DNA from: Hyphomicrobiales bacterium
Lineage (GTDB): Bacteria > Pseudomonadota > Alphaproteobacteria > Rhizobiales > Rhizobiaceae
Direction of reading: 5' to 3'
Assembly (NCBI GenBank): GCA_900472575.1
Contig: UCIV01000018.1
Coordinates: forward strand, 1-64,000
Length of the DNA: 64,000 nucleotides
Both the position numbers and the translations under genes were made by a program. The notes below the pieces were generated by a model. That model ran no database searches. It was not told the DNA's origin and saw only the letters and a list, made by a program, of their open reading frames with translations. Below, in pieces: positions 44,205-53,467 of this stretch (positions are counted from its first letter, which is position 1; every line of letters begins with the position of its first letter).

Positions 44205-46394
44205 TTATGCCGCCTTCGTCTCGCGCTTCCTTGCCAGATGCGCCACGACATTCTCGATCATCCGCATCCCGGCATCGCCGCCCAGCGTCATGATCGATTC
44301 CGGGTGAAACTGCACGGCCGCAATCGGCTCCTTGGCATGCTCGATACCCATGATCGTGCCATCCTCACTTTCGGCAGTAATGATGAAATCGCGGTCGAGC
44401 GTTGCCGGATCGGCGAAGATCGAATGATAACGGCCGACGGTCACTTCCTTGGAAAGTCCCGAGAAGACGATCCCCGGTTCCAGCACCCGGATACGCGACG
44501 GCTTGCCGTGCATCGGGATTGCCAGATGCCGAAGCTGCCCGCCATAAGCCTCGGCAAGAGCCTGCAGCCCGAGGCACACGCCGAAAATCGGCAGGTCCCT
44601 CGCCCGCGCCGCCTTGATCGTCGCCTTGCAGTCAAAATCCTTCGGATTGCCCGGTCCGGGCGACAGCACGACGAGATCGGGATCGATCCGGTCGAACACC
44701 TCGTCCGGCACCGGCGTGCGCACGGTGGAAACCGTCGCCCCCGTCTGGCGGAAGTAATTGGCCAGCGTATGAACAAAGCTGTCCTCGTGGTCGACGAGCA
44801 GGATCTTCACCCCCTCGCCCACACGGGCAACATCGCGGGAAACCTTGCCGGAATTGCCGGCACGCGCATCGCGAATAGCTGAAATCATGGCGGATGCTTT
44901 CAGTTCGGTTTCGGCCTCTTCCTCTTCCGGATTGCTGTCGTTGAGCAGCGTCGCCCCGGCGCGCACTTCGGCAATGCCGTCCTTGACGCGAATGGTCCTG
45001 AGCGTCAGGCCCGTATTCATGTCGCCGTTGAAGCCGACCATGCCGATCGCCCCGCCATACCATGCGCGCGGGCTGCGCTCATGGCTTTCGATGAATCGCA
45101 TCGCCCAAAGTTTTGGCGCACCGGTCACTGTCACGGCCCAGGCGTGGGAGAGGAACCCGTCGAACGCATCCATGTCCGGCCGAAGGCGGCCCTCGATATG
45201 GTCAACCGTGTGGATGAGCCGCGAATACATCTCGATCTGCCGGCGTCCGATCACCTTCACCGAACCCGGCTCGCAGACGCGGCTCTTGTCGTTTCGGTCG
45301 ACGTCGGAGCACATCGTCAGCTCCGACTCGTCCTTCTTCGAATTCAACAGCTTGAGGATCTGCTCGCTATCGGAAATCGCATCCTCGCCGCGCTTGATCG
45401 TGCCCGAGATCGGGCAGGTCTCGATCCGGCGGCCCGAAACGCGGACGAACATTTCCGGCGATGCGCCGATCAGATATTCCTGATTGCCGAGATTGATGAA
45501 GAAGGAATAGGGCGACGGATTGATCGCCTTCAGACGGTTGGAAATCTCCGAAGGCTTGCTGTCGCAACGCTCCATGAACTTCTGGCCGGGAACCACTTCG
45601 AACAGATCGCCGCGACGGAAACTCTCCTTCGCCTCGGTGACCAGCTTGGCATATTCGCCCGGCTTGTGATCGCCCTTCGGCGGCGTCACCGTCGTGCGCA
45701 CGAACGGGTCTGGTGCGATGTCCTGGCCCTTGCCCTCGGTCGTCACTCCACCCTTGGCGAAATCGTAGCGGTCGATCCAGGCCTTGGCCGCATGGTGGTC
45801 GACGACGAGGATCTCGTCGGGAAGGAACAGAACCATGTCGCGCTGGTCTTCCGGCCGCTGCATGGCAAGCTTGATCGCGTCGAACTGGAAGGCAAGATCG
45901 TAGCCAAAGGCGCCGAACAGGCCGATCGCAGAGTCGGCTTCGGAATAGAAGAGATCGACGATTGCGCGCAAAACGGTAAACACCGTCGGCATCTTCGAAC
46001 GTTCTTCCTCGGTAAACACGCGAGAGGGCTGGTTAACTGTGAGGTCGAGGCGGCGGGTTGTCCGCTCGCCAAGCGTCAGGTCCTCGACACCGGCGAGCCT
46101 GTCGGCAACGAAGCCGAGCAGGACTTCGCCACGCTCGTTATAGGCCTCGATCCACACCTTGCGGCCATTGCAGGTGATCCCGAGCGGCGGGTCGACGATC
46201 GCCGTGTCCCAGCGCGTGTAACGGCCCGGATATTCATAGTTCGACGAGAAGACAGCACCGCGGCGCTCGTCCAGCCTGTCGACATAAGACGAGATTGCCG
46301 TTGCATATTCCGCCGGACGGCGAGCCCGGCTGACGGTTATGCCGCCTCGCGTCTCGTAGGTCTCGGAACCGTCCTCGCGAATGATCGTCACCAT
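44205..46394 (-). CDS. trpE(G): Anthranilate synthase, fused TrpE and TrpG
   Basis: A 729-residue fusion. The N-terminal about 500 residues are component I (chorismate-binding, with the motifs [20 protein letters not shown]-like [11 protein letters not shown] and [12 protein letters not shown]). The C-terminal about 190 residues are component II, the glutaminase, with nucleophile Cys in [10 protein letters not shown] and the His-Glu pair in QFHPESIMT. Together they make anthranilate from chorismate and glutamine. The fused form is characteristic of rhizobia. ATG 46394 gives the known family length. It is controlled by the trpL leader and attenuator immediately upstream. Confidence 0.96.
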   Translation of the reverse strand: MVTIIREDGSETYETRGGITVSRARRPAEYATAISSYVDRLDERRGAVFSSNYEYPGRYTRWDTAIVDPPLGITCNGRKVWIEAYNERGEVLLGFVADRLAGVEDLTLGERTTRRLDLTVNQPSRVFTEEERSKMPTVFTVLRAIVDLFYSEADSAIGLFGAFGYDLAFQFDAIKLAMQRPEDQRDMVLFLPDEILVVDHHAAKAWIDRYDFAKGGVTTEGKGQDIAPDPFVRTTVTPPKGDHKPGEYAKLVTEAKESFRRGDLFEVVPGQKFMERCDSKPSEISNRLKAINPSPYSFFINLGNQEYLIGASPEMFVRVSGRRIETCPISGTIKRGEDAISDSEQILKLLNSKKDESELTMCSDVDRNDKSRVCEPGSVKVIGRRQIEMYSRLIHTVDHIEGRLRPDMDAFDGFLSHAWAVTVTGAPKLWAMRFIESHERSPRAWYGGAIGMVGFNGDMNTGLTLRTIRVKDGIAEVRAGATLLNDSNPEEEEAETELKASAMISAIRDARAGNSGKVSRDVARVGEGVKILLVDHEDSFVHTLANYFRQTGATVSTVRTPVPDEVFDRIDPDLVVLSPGPGNPKDFDCKATIKAARARDLPIFGVCLGLQALAEAYGGQLRHLAIPMHGKPSRIRVLEPGIVFSGLSKEVTVGRYHSIFADPATLDRDFIITAESEDGTIMGIEHAKEPIAAVQFHPESIMTLGGDAGMRMIENVVAHLARKRETKAA

Positions 46395-46449
46395 TGTAAT
46401 GCCCTTGCCTCTTCGATCTGGTTCGCCCGGTTCCCGCAAAGCGGCCAAT

Positions 46450-46479
46450 AAAAAAGCCGCCTCGGTTCTCGGGCGGCTT
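46450..46479 (-). terminator. trp attenuator terminator
   Basis: On the minus strand AAGCCGCC pairs with GGCGGCTT around CGAGAACCGA, then TTTTTTA follows. It lies 41 bases past the trpL stop codon and 56 bases before trpE(G), the expected place of an attenuator terminator. Confidence 0.9.
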
Positions 46480-46519
46480 GGTCTGGTCTTGTCGATGGAC
46501 ATGACTGGTCAAGGCCGCG

Positions 46520-46567
46520 TTAGCGTGCCCACCACCAGTTACCGTTGTTGTTCATCGAAATCGTCAT
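46520..46567 (-). CDS. trpL: trpL leader peptide
   Basis: A 15-residue ORF, MTISMNNNGNWWWAR, with three consecutive Trp codons followed by Ala-Arg-stop. This matches the ending of the S. meliloti TrpL peptide (IWWWAR). Ribosome stalling at the Trp codons when Trp-tRNA is short would prevent the terminator at 46450-46479 from forming. The start ATG 46567 has no ribosome-binding site; the promoter places the transcript start at or next to the ATG, so it is probably leaderless as in S. meliloti. An internal ATG (46555) would give an 11-residue form. Confidence 0.9.
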   Translation of the reverse strand: MTISMNNNGNWWWAR

Positions 46568-46576
46568 GGGCGGAAT

Positions 46577-46605
46577 TGTTAGCGTGGCAGGACATACCGC
46601 GCAAG
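46577..46605 (-). promoter_or_regulatory. trpL promoter
   Basis: On the minus strand CTTGCG (46605-46600) and CTAACA (46582-46577) are separated by 17 bases. The predicted start of transcription falls within 3 bases of the trpL ATG at 46567. Confidence 0.7.
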
Positions 46606-46720
46606 CACAAAAATATTGTCCTGTGATGCGACCAAAACAGGTCGATCCGCGTTGCCCCTCTCGCCCGGCATCCGTTGCGCCGAAGCACAGTGCAGAACCG
46701 GTCCGGAGGACAGACAGGGA

Positions 46721-47986
46721 ATGAAGCGGTCAACCTTACTCATCGCGCTTGCCGCACCTCTCATGCTTGGTGCAGCCTTGCCGCCCGAACGGCCGGCGCT
46801 GCCGGGCAGGAGCGCCGAAATCGTCGAGGTCAACGTCATCGACCGCTTCCTCAAGGATACCGGCATTCGCAAACAGTCTTCGACCAGGGAGAAGGCGAGA
46901 ACCCGTAGCCGCAACACGTCGCGCAATGCCATCCCCAAACCGCCACCGCTCGCATCCGTTCCCTTACCCATTCAGAAACCGGCCGAAACCGCACACAAGG
47001 CGACGCCCGAGCCGCCTTTGGCTGCGGACAAACCGGGTGAGGCCGAAAACCGGAAGTCCGAAGAACAGGCAGCGACACCCGAGACGTATAGCGCTGAAAA
47101 CAAACCGGCGCAGTCCGACCTCGCCAAGCCCGACGAGAAAGCCGCTTCTTCACCCGCAAAGCCGGAGACCGAAGACCAAACCAAGCCCCCAGTCGTCGAA
47201 CAACCCTCGACCGCTACCGAACCGGCGCGCGAGGCCGAGGTTCCCACACCGCTTCCCAAGCCCGAAACCGACACTGCGGCCGCCAGATCGGACGGCGCCG
47301 AACGCGGATCACCGGAGAAGCCAGCAGAGAAACAACCCGCTCAGGCTGAAACAGAACCTGACGGCAAGCAGGATGAGGCAGGCGAAACGGAAAAGGCCGA
47401 GACGCCGCCTCCCCCGCCTCTCGTAAAAGAGGATCCACAGGAGCTGCAGGCCTGCCTGGCCGACCTGAAGGCGATCGGTGCAAAATTCGAAACAAACGAT
47501 CCTATCGACGACGGCAATGGCTGCGGCATCGAGCATCCGATCGATGTGGCGGAAGTCTTGCCCGGCGTCGATCTCGGCGGCGCGACCATGCGCTGCAAGA
47601 CGGCGCTTACCATGGCCCACTGGCTGAAAGACACGGTCCAGCCCGCCATGACCATCGCCATGCCGGGCCGCAAGATCGTCGGCCTCGTACCCGGCTCTAC
47701 CTACCAGTGCCGTTTAAGAAACAGTGCATCGACCGGAAAGATTTCCGAACACGCTCGCGGCAACGCCTATGATGTTGCAGCCTTCAAGCTCGACAATGGC
47801 GAAAAGATCGAGATGAAACCGAGAACGGAAGATTCGACGCTGGAAGGCGCATTCCAGCGCACCGCCACTGCCGGAGCATGCCTGCACTTCACCACCGTCC
47901 TGTCACCAGGTAGCGACGCATCGCACGAAGACCATCTTCACTTGGACATCCTCGAGCGAAACGGTGGTTATCGCTATTGCCGGTAA
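46721..47986 (+). CDS. Extensin-like family protein with long Pro/Glu/Ala linker
   Basis: A 421-residue exported protein. A Sec signal peptide (MKRSTLLIALAAPLMLGAAL) is followed by a low-complexity Pro/Glu/Ala/Lys-rich region (about residues 60-235), then the Extensin-like_C domain (about 240-421). That domain has KISEHARGNAYDVAAFKLDN and ASHEDHLHLDI, whose His/Asp/His residues resemble a zinc-peptidase site of the D-Ala-D-Ala carboxypeptidase fold. It may act on or bind peptidoglycan in the periplasm (inference). GGAGGA lies 10 bases before ATG 46721. Confidence 0.87.
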   Translation: MKRSTLLIALAAPLMLGAALPPERPALPGRSAEIVEVNVIDRFLKDTGIRKQSSTREKARTRSRNTSRNAIPKPPPLASVPLPIQKPAETAHKATPEPPLAADKPGEAENRKSEEQAATPETYSAENKPAQSDLAKPDEKAASSPAKPETEDQTKPPVVEQPSTATEPAREAEVPTPLPKPETDTAAARSDGAERGSPEKPAEKQPAQAETEPDGKQDEAGETEKAETPPPPPLVKEDPQELQACLADLKAIGAKFETNDPIDDGNGCGIEHPIDVAEVLPGVDLGGATMRCKTALTMAHWLKDTVQPAMTIAMPGRKIVGLVPGSTYQCRLRNSASTGKISEHARGNAYDVAAFKLDNGEKIEMKPRTEDSTLEGAFQRTATAGACLHFTTVLSPGSDASHEDHLHLDILERNGGYRYCR

Positions 47987-47992
47987 AGGGGC

Positions 47993-48304
47993 TTACTGCT
48001 GCGTAACAGTGAAGGACGATCCATTGCCGGCATCGCCGCTCGAAGTGCCTCTCGTCGGAGCAGGCCTCAGATCGAGCACCGGTGAACATATGCGGACGAT
48101 CCGCGAATATCCGGATTGCGTGACCTTCAACAGACCGCATTCCTCATTGGCATAAGCCGTGCGAACATAATGCCGCTGGCTTTTTGCCGCCGGTGGATAA
48201 TAGCCCCGAACGAGATCGGCCGCACCGGCAGGCAATACAGCGGCAGCGCCAAACACCATGACTGCGGCGATGGACAGAGAATATTTCCCAAATACGATCG
48301 ACAT
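47993..48304 (-). CDS. Hypothetical exported protein, 103 residues
   Basis: A small protein with a Sec signal (MSIVFGKYSLSIAAVMVFGA, cleavage near AGAA). The mature part has CGLLKVTQSGYSRIVRIC, two Cys that could pair. It begins at ATG 48304 after GGAGAG; a longer upstream frame has no support. It ends tail-to-tail with the extensin-like gene. Similar short proteins are found in Rhizobiales, but no function is known. Confidence 0.75.
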   Translation of the reverse strand: MSIVFGKYSLSIAAVMVFGAAAVLPAGAADLVRGYYPPAAKSQRHYVRTAYANEECGLLKVTQSGYSRIVRICSPVLDLRPAPTRGTSSGDAGNGSSFTVTQQ

Positions 48305-48446
48305 GAAACTCTCCGCACGAAATGAACGAGGATCGGTTTTGCCCATCCTGCGCATCATCAATTCCAAATTCAAGCTCAGGTTCCCGCGATGCTTTCCCAC
48401 AGCTTGATATATTCGTTTCAAACGGCAATCGACCTGAACAATATTA

Positions 48447-50126
48447 TCAGAACAGGCCCTCGATCTGCCCCTCGTCATTGAGAAAGATCCGTTCGGCGGA
48501 TGGCGACCGCGGCAGACCGGGCATGGTCATGATTTCGCCGGTGATCGCCACGATAAAACCCGCACCGGCGGAAAGCCTCACCTCGCGAACATGCACGACA
48601 TGCCCCTCCGGCGCGCCACGCAAACTCGGATCGGTAGAGAAGGAATACTGGGTCTTGGCGATGCAGACCGGCAGATTGCCATAACCCTGCTCCTCCCACG
48701 CCTTCAGTTGATCCCGCACCGGCTTGTCGGCAGTCACCTCGCCCGCATGATAGATTTTCGATGCGACCGTCTGAATCTTGTCGAAAAGCGGCGTCTCGTC
48801 CGGATAAAGCGGCTGGAACTTTGCCTGCCCGCCATCGGCAAGTTCGACCACCTTGTAGGCCAGTTCCTCGATACCCGCCGACCCTTCTGCCCAATGGCGG
48901 CAAACGATCGCATCGGCGCCTAGCCTGTCGACATAATCCTTGATCGCGGCGATCTCGGCATCCGTATCCGAAATGAAGTGATTGATAGCGACGACCACCG
49001 GTACGCCGAACTTGCGCACATTGGCGACATGGCGGCCGAGATTGGCGCACCCGCGCACCAGCGCCTCGACATTCTCGGCAGAAAGATCTTCCTTCTTCAC
49101 CCCGCCGTTCATCTTCAGTGCCCGGATGGTCGCGACGATGACGGCTGCATCGGGTTTCAGCCCCGCCTGCCGGCACTTGATGTCGAAGAATTTTTCCGCC
49201 CCGAGATCCGCCCCGAATCCTGCTTCGGTGACCACATAATCGCCGAGCTTCAGCGCCGCCTTGGTGGCGATCACAGAGTTGCAGCCATGAGCGATATTGG
49301 CGAACGGACCGCCATGCACGAGTGCCGGATTGTTTTCCAGCGTCTGCACCATGTTCGGCTGCATCGCATCCTTCAGCAGCACCGCCATCGCCTTGTCAGC
49401 CTTCAGGTCACGCGCGTAGACCGGTGAGCGGTCGAAGCGATAACCGATGACGATCTGGCCGAGCCGGCGCTCGAGATCGCTGAGGTTTTCGGCAAGACAC
49501 AGGATAGCCATGACTTCGGAGGCAACCGTGATGTCGAAGCCGCCTTCGCGCGGATACCCGTTTTTCGCACCGCCGAGCGACATGACGATTTCGCGCAGCG
49601 CCCGATCGTTTATGTCCATCACGCGCCGCCAGGTGATGCGACGGATATCGATATTGAGCTCGTTGCCCCAATAGACGTGATTGTCGATCATCGCCGAAAG
49701 CAGATTATGCGCAGACGTGATTGCATGGAAATCACCGGTGAAATGGAGATTGATATCCTCCATCGGCACGACCTGAGCATAGCCGCCGCCGGCCGCCCCG
49801 CCCTTGACGCCGAAACAGGGGCCGAGCGACGGCTCGCGCACGCAGATGACCGCCTTTTTTCCGATCCGGTTCAGTCCGTCGCCAAGACCAACTGTCGTCG
49901 TCGTTTTCCCCTCGCCCGCAGGCGTCGGGTTGATTGCGGTAACGAGGATCAACTTGCCGTCTCTTTTGCCCTCAAGTGAAGCAATGAAATCGGCGCTTAT
50001 CTTCGCCTTGTCATGACCATACGGAATGAGATCGTCGGACGAAATCCCGAGCTTTTCGCCGATGACAATGATCGGCTGCTTTTTCGCCGCTCGGGCAATT
50101 TCGATATCCGATTTCACATCTGCCAT
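48447..50126 (-). CDS. fhs: Formate-tetrahydrofolate ligase
   Basis: A 559-residue enzyme making 10-formyltetrahydrofolate from formate, THF and ATP. The P-loop-like signature [18 protein letters not shown] and the family segment [20 protein letters not shown] are intact. The length is typical. Start ATG 50126 follows AGAGGGA. It probably feeds one-carbon units, including from formate. It is flanked by an unrelated TonB receptor, whose terminator separates them. Confidence 0.96.
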   Translation of the reverse strand: MADVKSDIEIARAAKKQPIIVIGEKLGISSDDLIPYGHDKAKISADFIASLEGKRDGKLILVTAINPTPAGEGKTTTTVGLGDGLNRIGKKAVICVREPSLGPCFGVKGGAAGGGYAQVVPMEDINLHFTGDFHAITSAHNLLSAMIDNHVYWGNELNIDIRRITWRRVMDINDRALREIVMSLGGAKNGYPREGGFDITVASEVMAILCLAENLSDLERRLGQIVIGYRFDRSPVYARDLKADKAMAVLLKDAMQPNMVQTLENNPALVHGGPFANIAHGCNSVIATKAALKLGDYVVTEAGFGADLGAEKFFDIKCRQAGLKPDAAVIVATIRALKMNGGVKKEDLSAENVEALVRGCANLGRHVANVRKFGVPVVVAINHFISDTDAEIAAIKDYVDRLGADAIVCRHWAEGSAGIEELAYKVVELADGGQAKFQPLYPDETPLFDKIQTVASKIYHAGEVTADKPVRDQLKAWEEQGYGNLPVCIAKTQYSFSTDPSLRGAPEGHVVHVREVRLSAGAGFIVAITGEIMTMPGLPRSPSAERIFLNDEGQIEGLF

Positions 50127-50229
50127 CCGGCTTCCCTCTTGGCGACTGATAGGAACATTTTGTGTGGCATGCTTTACCGAAGCCCGCCCGCACTGTGAAT
50201 AGCCGGTTTTCGGCGTCAACCGCCGATCC

Positions 50230-50266
50230 AAAAGAAAAAGGGCGATACGATCACTCGCACCGCCCT
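50230..50266 (-). terminator. Intrinsic terminator of the heme receptor gene
   Basis: On the minus strand AGGGCG (50266-50261) pairs with CGCCCT (50244-50239), followed by TTTTTCTTTT. It lies 29 bases past the receptor stop codon. Confidence 0.75.
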
Positions 50267-50294
50267 CGACTGGAGGCATTTAAAGAAACTGTGT

Positions 50295-52520
50295 TCAGAA
50301 CCGCTGGGTCAGAGAGATTTTGAACGAACGGCCCGGCTCGGTGAAGTAGTCCTCGGCTCCCGGCGTAACGTTGGCATCCTTGGTGTTGAGCGCATCCCAG
50401 TATTTGCGGTCAAAGACGTTATAGATACCGGCGCGGATGCTCAGACCCTTGACCTGCTGCGGCTCCCACCATGCCGTAAGGTCGACCAGACCATCACCCG
50501 GAGCCTTGAAACTTGCCGTGGACTTGTCTGAGACGCCCTTTACCCCGGTCCACAAGGCATCGACGCCCCAGGTTTCGGTTGCATAACCAATGCCGACGAT
50601 GGCCTTGAGCGGCGCAACCGAGTTGAGATACTGGTCCGTTTCCATGTTGACACCACGCGTAAAGGCCAGGCCGGCGCGGGTATTGAAACCATTTACGAAG
50701 CTCTTGTGGACGCTGAATTCTGCTCCGTAGATCTTCGCGCGAGCAATATTCTGGTAACCGGTGACGCCGAACGGAAAGTCAGCGGGATTATATCCGGCAT
50801 CGGTGATCTCGTCGCTCGTGTAGGATCGGCTATCGATAAAGTTTCGGTAGCGATTGTAGAACAGGTTCACAGAACCACCGAAATCGTCGTCGCCAAGGCG
50901 AGCACCGACTTCGAACCCGTTGCTGGTTTCAGGTTCGAGATCCGGATTGCCGATCGACAGATAGCTGCCGACACCGCCATAGGTCAGGTACATTTCGTTG
51001 GAAGTCGGGGAACGGAAGCCCATTGCCCATTGACCAAACAGGGTAACGTCCTTGTTGAGTTGATACTCCGCGAGGATCTTGGGCGAGAACGCGCTGTCGC
51101 TCGAACCGTTGGGAAGCACCGGCGTTGCAGGATTGCTCAGATAAGCGGGCGTGTCTTTCGGAGAGTGGTCGTACCAGTCGAAACGGATACCAGGCGTCAA
51201 CGAGAACCCGCTATCGCCGAACACCATCCGGTCTTGTGCGTAAACACTTACCTTCGAGCTATCGACGTCAGGCATATCCGACTGGTTAGTGTGCAGCATG
51301 CTGCAGGCGAACGGCGTCGGGATGATCGTGTCGCAAGAGTCAACGCCAGAGGAATACTGCTCCGCCTTGGAGAAGAACAGACTCGTCCCAAGCGTAACTG
51401 TATGATTGACCGATCCTGCTTCAAAGCCGCTGTCCAGGAAACCATTGAAGCCGAAGCCAGCCTCGGAGATTTCATTGTTTCGTATGAACGGGCCGGCAAG
51501 GCTTCCGAATCGGATCGAATCCTGGCTGGCTACGCGCTCCTGCTTCTGCCAATAGAGCGTTGCTTCGGCGGCGTCGATCAGACCGTCGGTACCGGGTGCC
51601 TCGTACTCGTAATCCAGCGACACCCGCGTACGCTCGTTGTCCTCCCCTGACGTATGCTTGCCTCCGGGCCGATAGTTGCCGGTCGCCGTCTGCGCCTGTT
51701 TCAGGTCGATATCCTTGTCGAAACGGAACCGTTCCGCCGTCAGCCCGAATCGGTGACCACCCTCGACGTCCTGACGCAGCTTGAACAGCATGTTATACTG
51801 ATCATAGTCTGCCGGATTGGTTTTGGTACGGTCTCCTCCATAGCCGCCGACGCTACCGCGATTGTCCAGCTCGTGACCCTTTTTATAGCTTCCAAGGAAC
51901 AGAACGGAGGTATTCTCGATCCGCTTTGCGATCGCCGCGCCGCCATACCAGCTGTGATCCGCGCTGTCGAAACCAGTCCCGACCTTGCCGCCCCAATCCT
52001 TACCTTCGCTGATAAGATCGTCTGGTTCAAGCGTCCTGAACAGAAGCGCTCCGCCAAGCGCACCATCACCGATCCGGCTGCTATCTGCCCCCTTAACGAC
52101 ATTGACGGTGGCAAGGGAGAAGAAGTCTACACTGTCAGCTCCACCACTGGTTCCTCGGGCGTTGTCCCGCAGATAGCTGAGCGGAATGCCATCGACCAAG
52201 GTCGTGACGCGATTTCCTTCAAGTCCTCGGATATTTACCGAATTGGTTGCCCGGTTGAAGTTCACGCCAGGATCGATCGATCGGCCGAGATCAGTGATAG
52301 ACTGAACCTGCTTCTTCTCAAGCTGGGCTTCGGTCGTTTCCGTAGCTGTGGGGGTGTTCTCAGCATCACCTGACTTGGCTACCCTTTTCCCTTTCAAGAC
52401 AATGGGTTCAAGGGCCGTTCCGCTCTGCTCGGCCTGCTGCGCCGATGCTTCTGCAGCCATCGAAAGCAGCGCGAGAGCGGTGCAGGTGGTAAGGATCGAT
52501 CGAAGACGCCGGCTGGCCAT
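50295..52520 (-). CDS. TonB-dependent heme/hemoglobin receptor
   Basis: A 741-residue outer-membrane receptor. A signal peptide (first about 29 residues, ending ASAQQ) is followed by a TonB box-like LEPIVLKG, a plug domain (about 60-170, NIRGLEGNRVTTLVDGIPLS) and a 22-strand barrel ending in Phe (SLTQRF). The plug/barrel pattern is that of the hemoglobin/transferrin/lactoferrin receptor family, which includes the rhizobial heme receptors ShmR/HmuR. ATG 52520 follows AAGGGA. Its promoter contains iron boxes. The rest of the heme uptake operon is not in this window. Confidence 0.93.
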   Translation of the reverse strand: MASRRLRSILTTCTALALLSMAAEASAQQAEQSGTALEPIVLKGKRVAKSGDAENTPTATETTEAQLEKKQVQSITDLGRSIDPGVNFNRATNSVNIRGLEGNRVTTLVDGIPLSYLRDNARGTSGGADSVDFFSLATVNVVKGADSSRIGDGALGGALLFRTLEPDDLISEGKDWGGKVGTGFDSADHSWYGGAAIAKRIENTSVLFLGSYKKGHELDNRGSVGGYGGDRTKTNPADYDQYNMLFKLRQDVEGGHRFGLTAERFRFDKDIDLKQAQTATGNYRPGGKHTSGEDNERTRVSLDYEYEAPGTDGLIDAAEATLYWQKQERVASQDSIRFGSLAGPFIRNNEISEAGFGFNGFLDSGFEAGSVNHTVTLGTSLFFSKAEQYSSGVDSCDTIIPTPFACSMLHTNQSDMPDVDSSKVSVYAQDRMVFGDSGFSLTPGIRFDWYDHSPKDTPAYLSNPATPVLPNGSSDSAFSPKILAEYQLNKDVTLFGQWAMGFRSPTSNEMYLTYGGVGSYLSIGNPDLEPETSNGFEVGARLGDDDFGGSVNLFYNRYRNFIDSRSYTSDEITDAGYNPADFPFGVTGYQNIARAKIYGAEFSVHKSFVNGFNTRAGLAFTRGVNMETDQYLNSVAPLKAIVGIGYATETWGVDALWTGVKGVSDKSTASFKAPGDGLVDLTAWWEPQQVKGLSIRAGIYNVFDRKYWDALNTKDANVTPGAEDYFTEPGRSFKISLTQRF

Positions 52521-52639
52521 AGCTATCCCTTTATATGGCCGCACGTCATCACCCCTCGCACGAAAGCACGATGGAAACGGCGGACCAATTTAAAATCTGT
52601 CGAAAATGTGGCGGGCAGCTGAAATCTGCCTTATTCATG

Positions 52640-52699
52640 CCATTAGAAAACATGACTATCGTTGTCAATTATTAAAACATGACTCTATGAATCATGTTT
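52640..52699 (-). promoter_or_regulatory. Heme receptor promoter with tandem iron-responsive boxes
   Basis: On the minus strand TTGACA (52668-52663) and TAATGG (52645-52640) with a 17-base spacer form a near-consensus promoter. TGA-N9-TCA occurs at 52653-52667, over the -35 and spacer, and again at 52680-52694, inside the longer palindrome AAACATGA-N9-TCATGTTT (52675-52699). The two share AAAACATGACT, 27 bases apart. TGA-N9-TCA is the RirA iron-responsive operator pattern of rhizobia, so iron-dependent repression is expected. Confidence 0.75.
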
Positions 52700-52812
52700 C
52701 TGTGATCCACTCCAAGTGATTAAAATGCAACAAAGCACGGCGTATCCGGTCTTGCCGGAACTACCTCTGGCCTATTATGTGAAGCACCCCTGATTAAGCC
52801 GGAGCGCACTTG

Positions 52813-53346
52813 ATGAAATCGCTGGAACTGCTGGTCGAGAAGATCATCCTCTCAAGCCGCTGGCTGCTGGTCGTCTTTTACATGGGCCTGGTCGCCGCGC
52901 TGGCCGTCTATGCGCTTTCCTTTGCCTTCAAGTTCTGGAAGGTCGCCCAGAACGTCTTCACGCTGGGCGAAGCCGAAATGATCCTCGCCATGCTCGGCCT
53001 TATCGACGCAGCGCTCGTCGCAAGTCTTATCGTCATGGTGATGGTTTCGGGTTACGAGAACTTCGTCAGCCGCTTCGATGAGGCTGAAGCGGACGTTTCC
53101 TTCCTCGGTAAGCTCGATGCCGGTAGCCTCAAGATCAAGGTCGCATCCTCGATCGTCGCGATCTCCTCGATCCACCTGTTGCAGATCTTTCTCAATGCCG
53201 CTCAATACACCGATGGGCAGCTGATGTGGTATACGATCATCCATCTTGCCTTCGTCGTCTCCGCCGTTATGCTCGGCTGGCTGGAACGGATCATGGCCGC
53301 CACCAAGGCCGACAAGAACGAAGGCAAGCACGAAGCGCATCTTTAA
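52813..53346 (+). CDS. UPF0114 (YqhA) family membrane protein
   Basis: A 177-residue inner-membrane protein with about four helices. It matches the UPF0114/TIGR00645 family in length and sequence (ILSSRWLLVVFYMGLVAAL, DAALVASLIVMVMVSGYENF, VSRFDEAE). The function is unproven. ATG 52813 follows GGAG at 8 bases; TTG 52810 is also in frame. It is divergent from the heme receptor, with the iron boxes between them. Confidence 0.92.
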   Translation: MKSLELLVEKIILSSRWLLVVFYMGLVAALAVYALSFAFKFWKVAQNVFTLGEAEMILAMLGLIDAALVASLIVMVMVSGYENFVSRFDEAEADVSFLGKLDAGSLKIKVASSIVAISSIHLLQIFLNAAQYTDGQLMWYTIIHLAFVVSAVMLGWLERIMAATKADKNEGKHEAHL

Positions 53347-53467
53347 TGTACTTTCGCGGCCTTTCGCCACGGGCAGAAGTACCGCCGCAGGAGCAAAGTC
53401 TCGAACTGAATAATTGATTCGTAATCCATGTCGCTTATCCGATGCATAGACTGCACTGGAGAAAGAC

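Larger units (their letters stand above)
46395..46720. other. trpL attenuator region and divergent promoter space
   Basis: On the minus strand this holds the trpL promoter, the trpL leader ORF and the intrinsic terminator that controls trpE(G). The rest (46606-46720) is the 5' region of the plus-strand extensin-like gene; I see only its ribosome-binding site there. Confidence 0.8.

Noticed and set aside
45081-46451. 456-codon plus-strand frame opposite trpE(G)
   Set aside because: Antisense to a certain gene and crosses its start; no domain.
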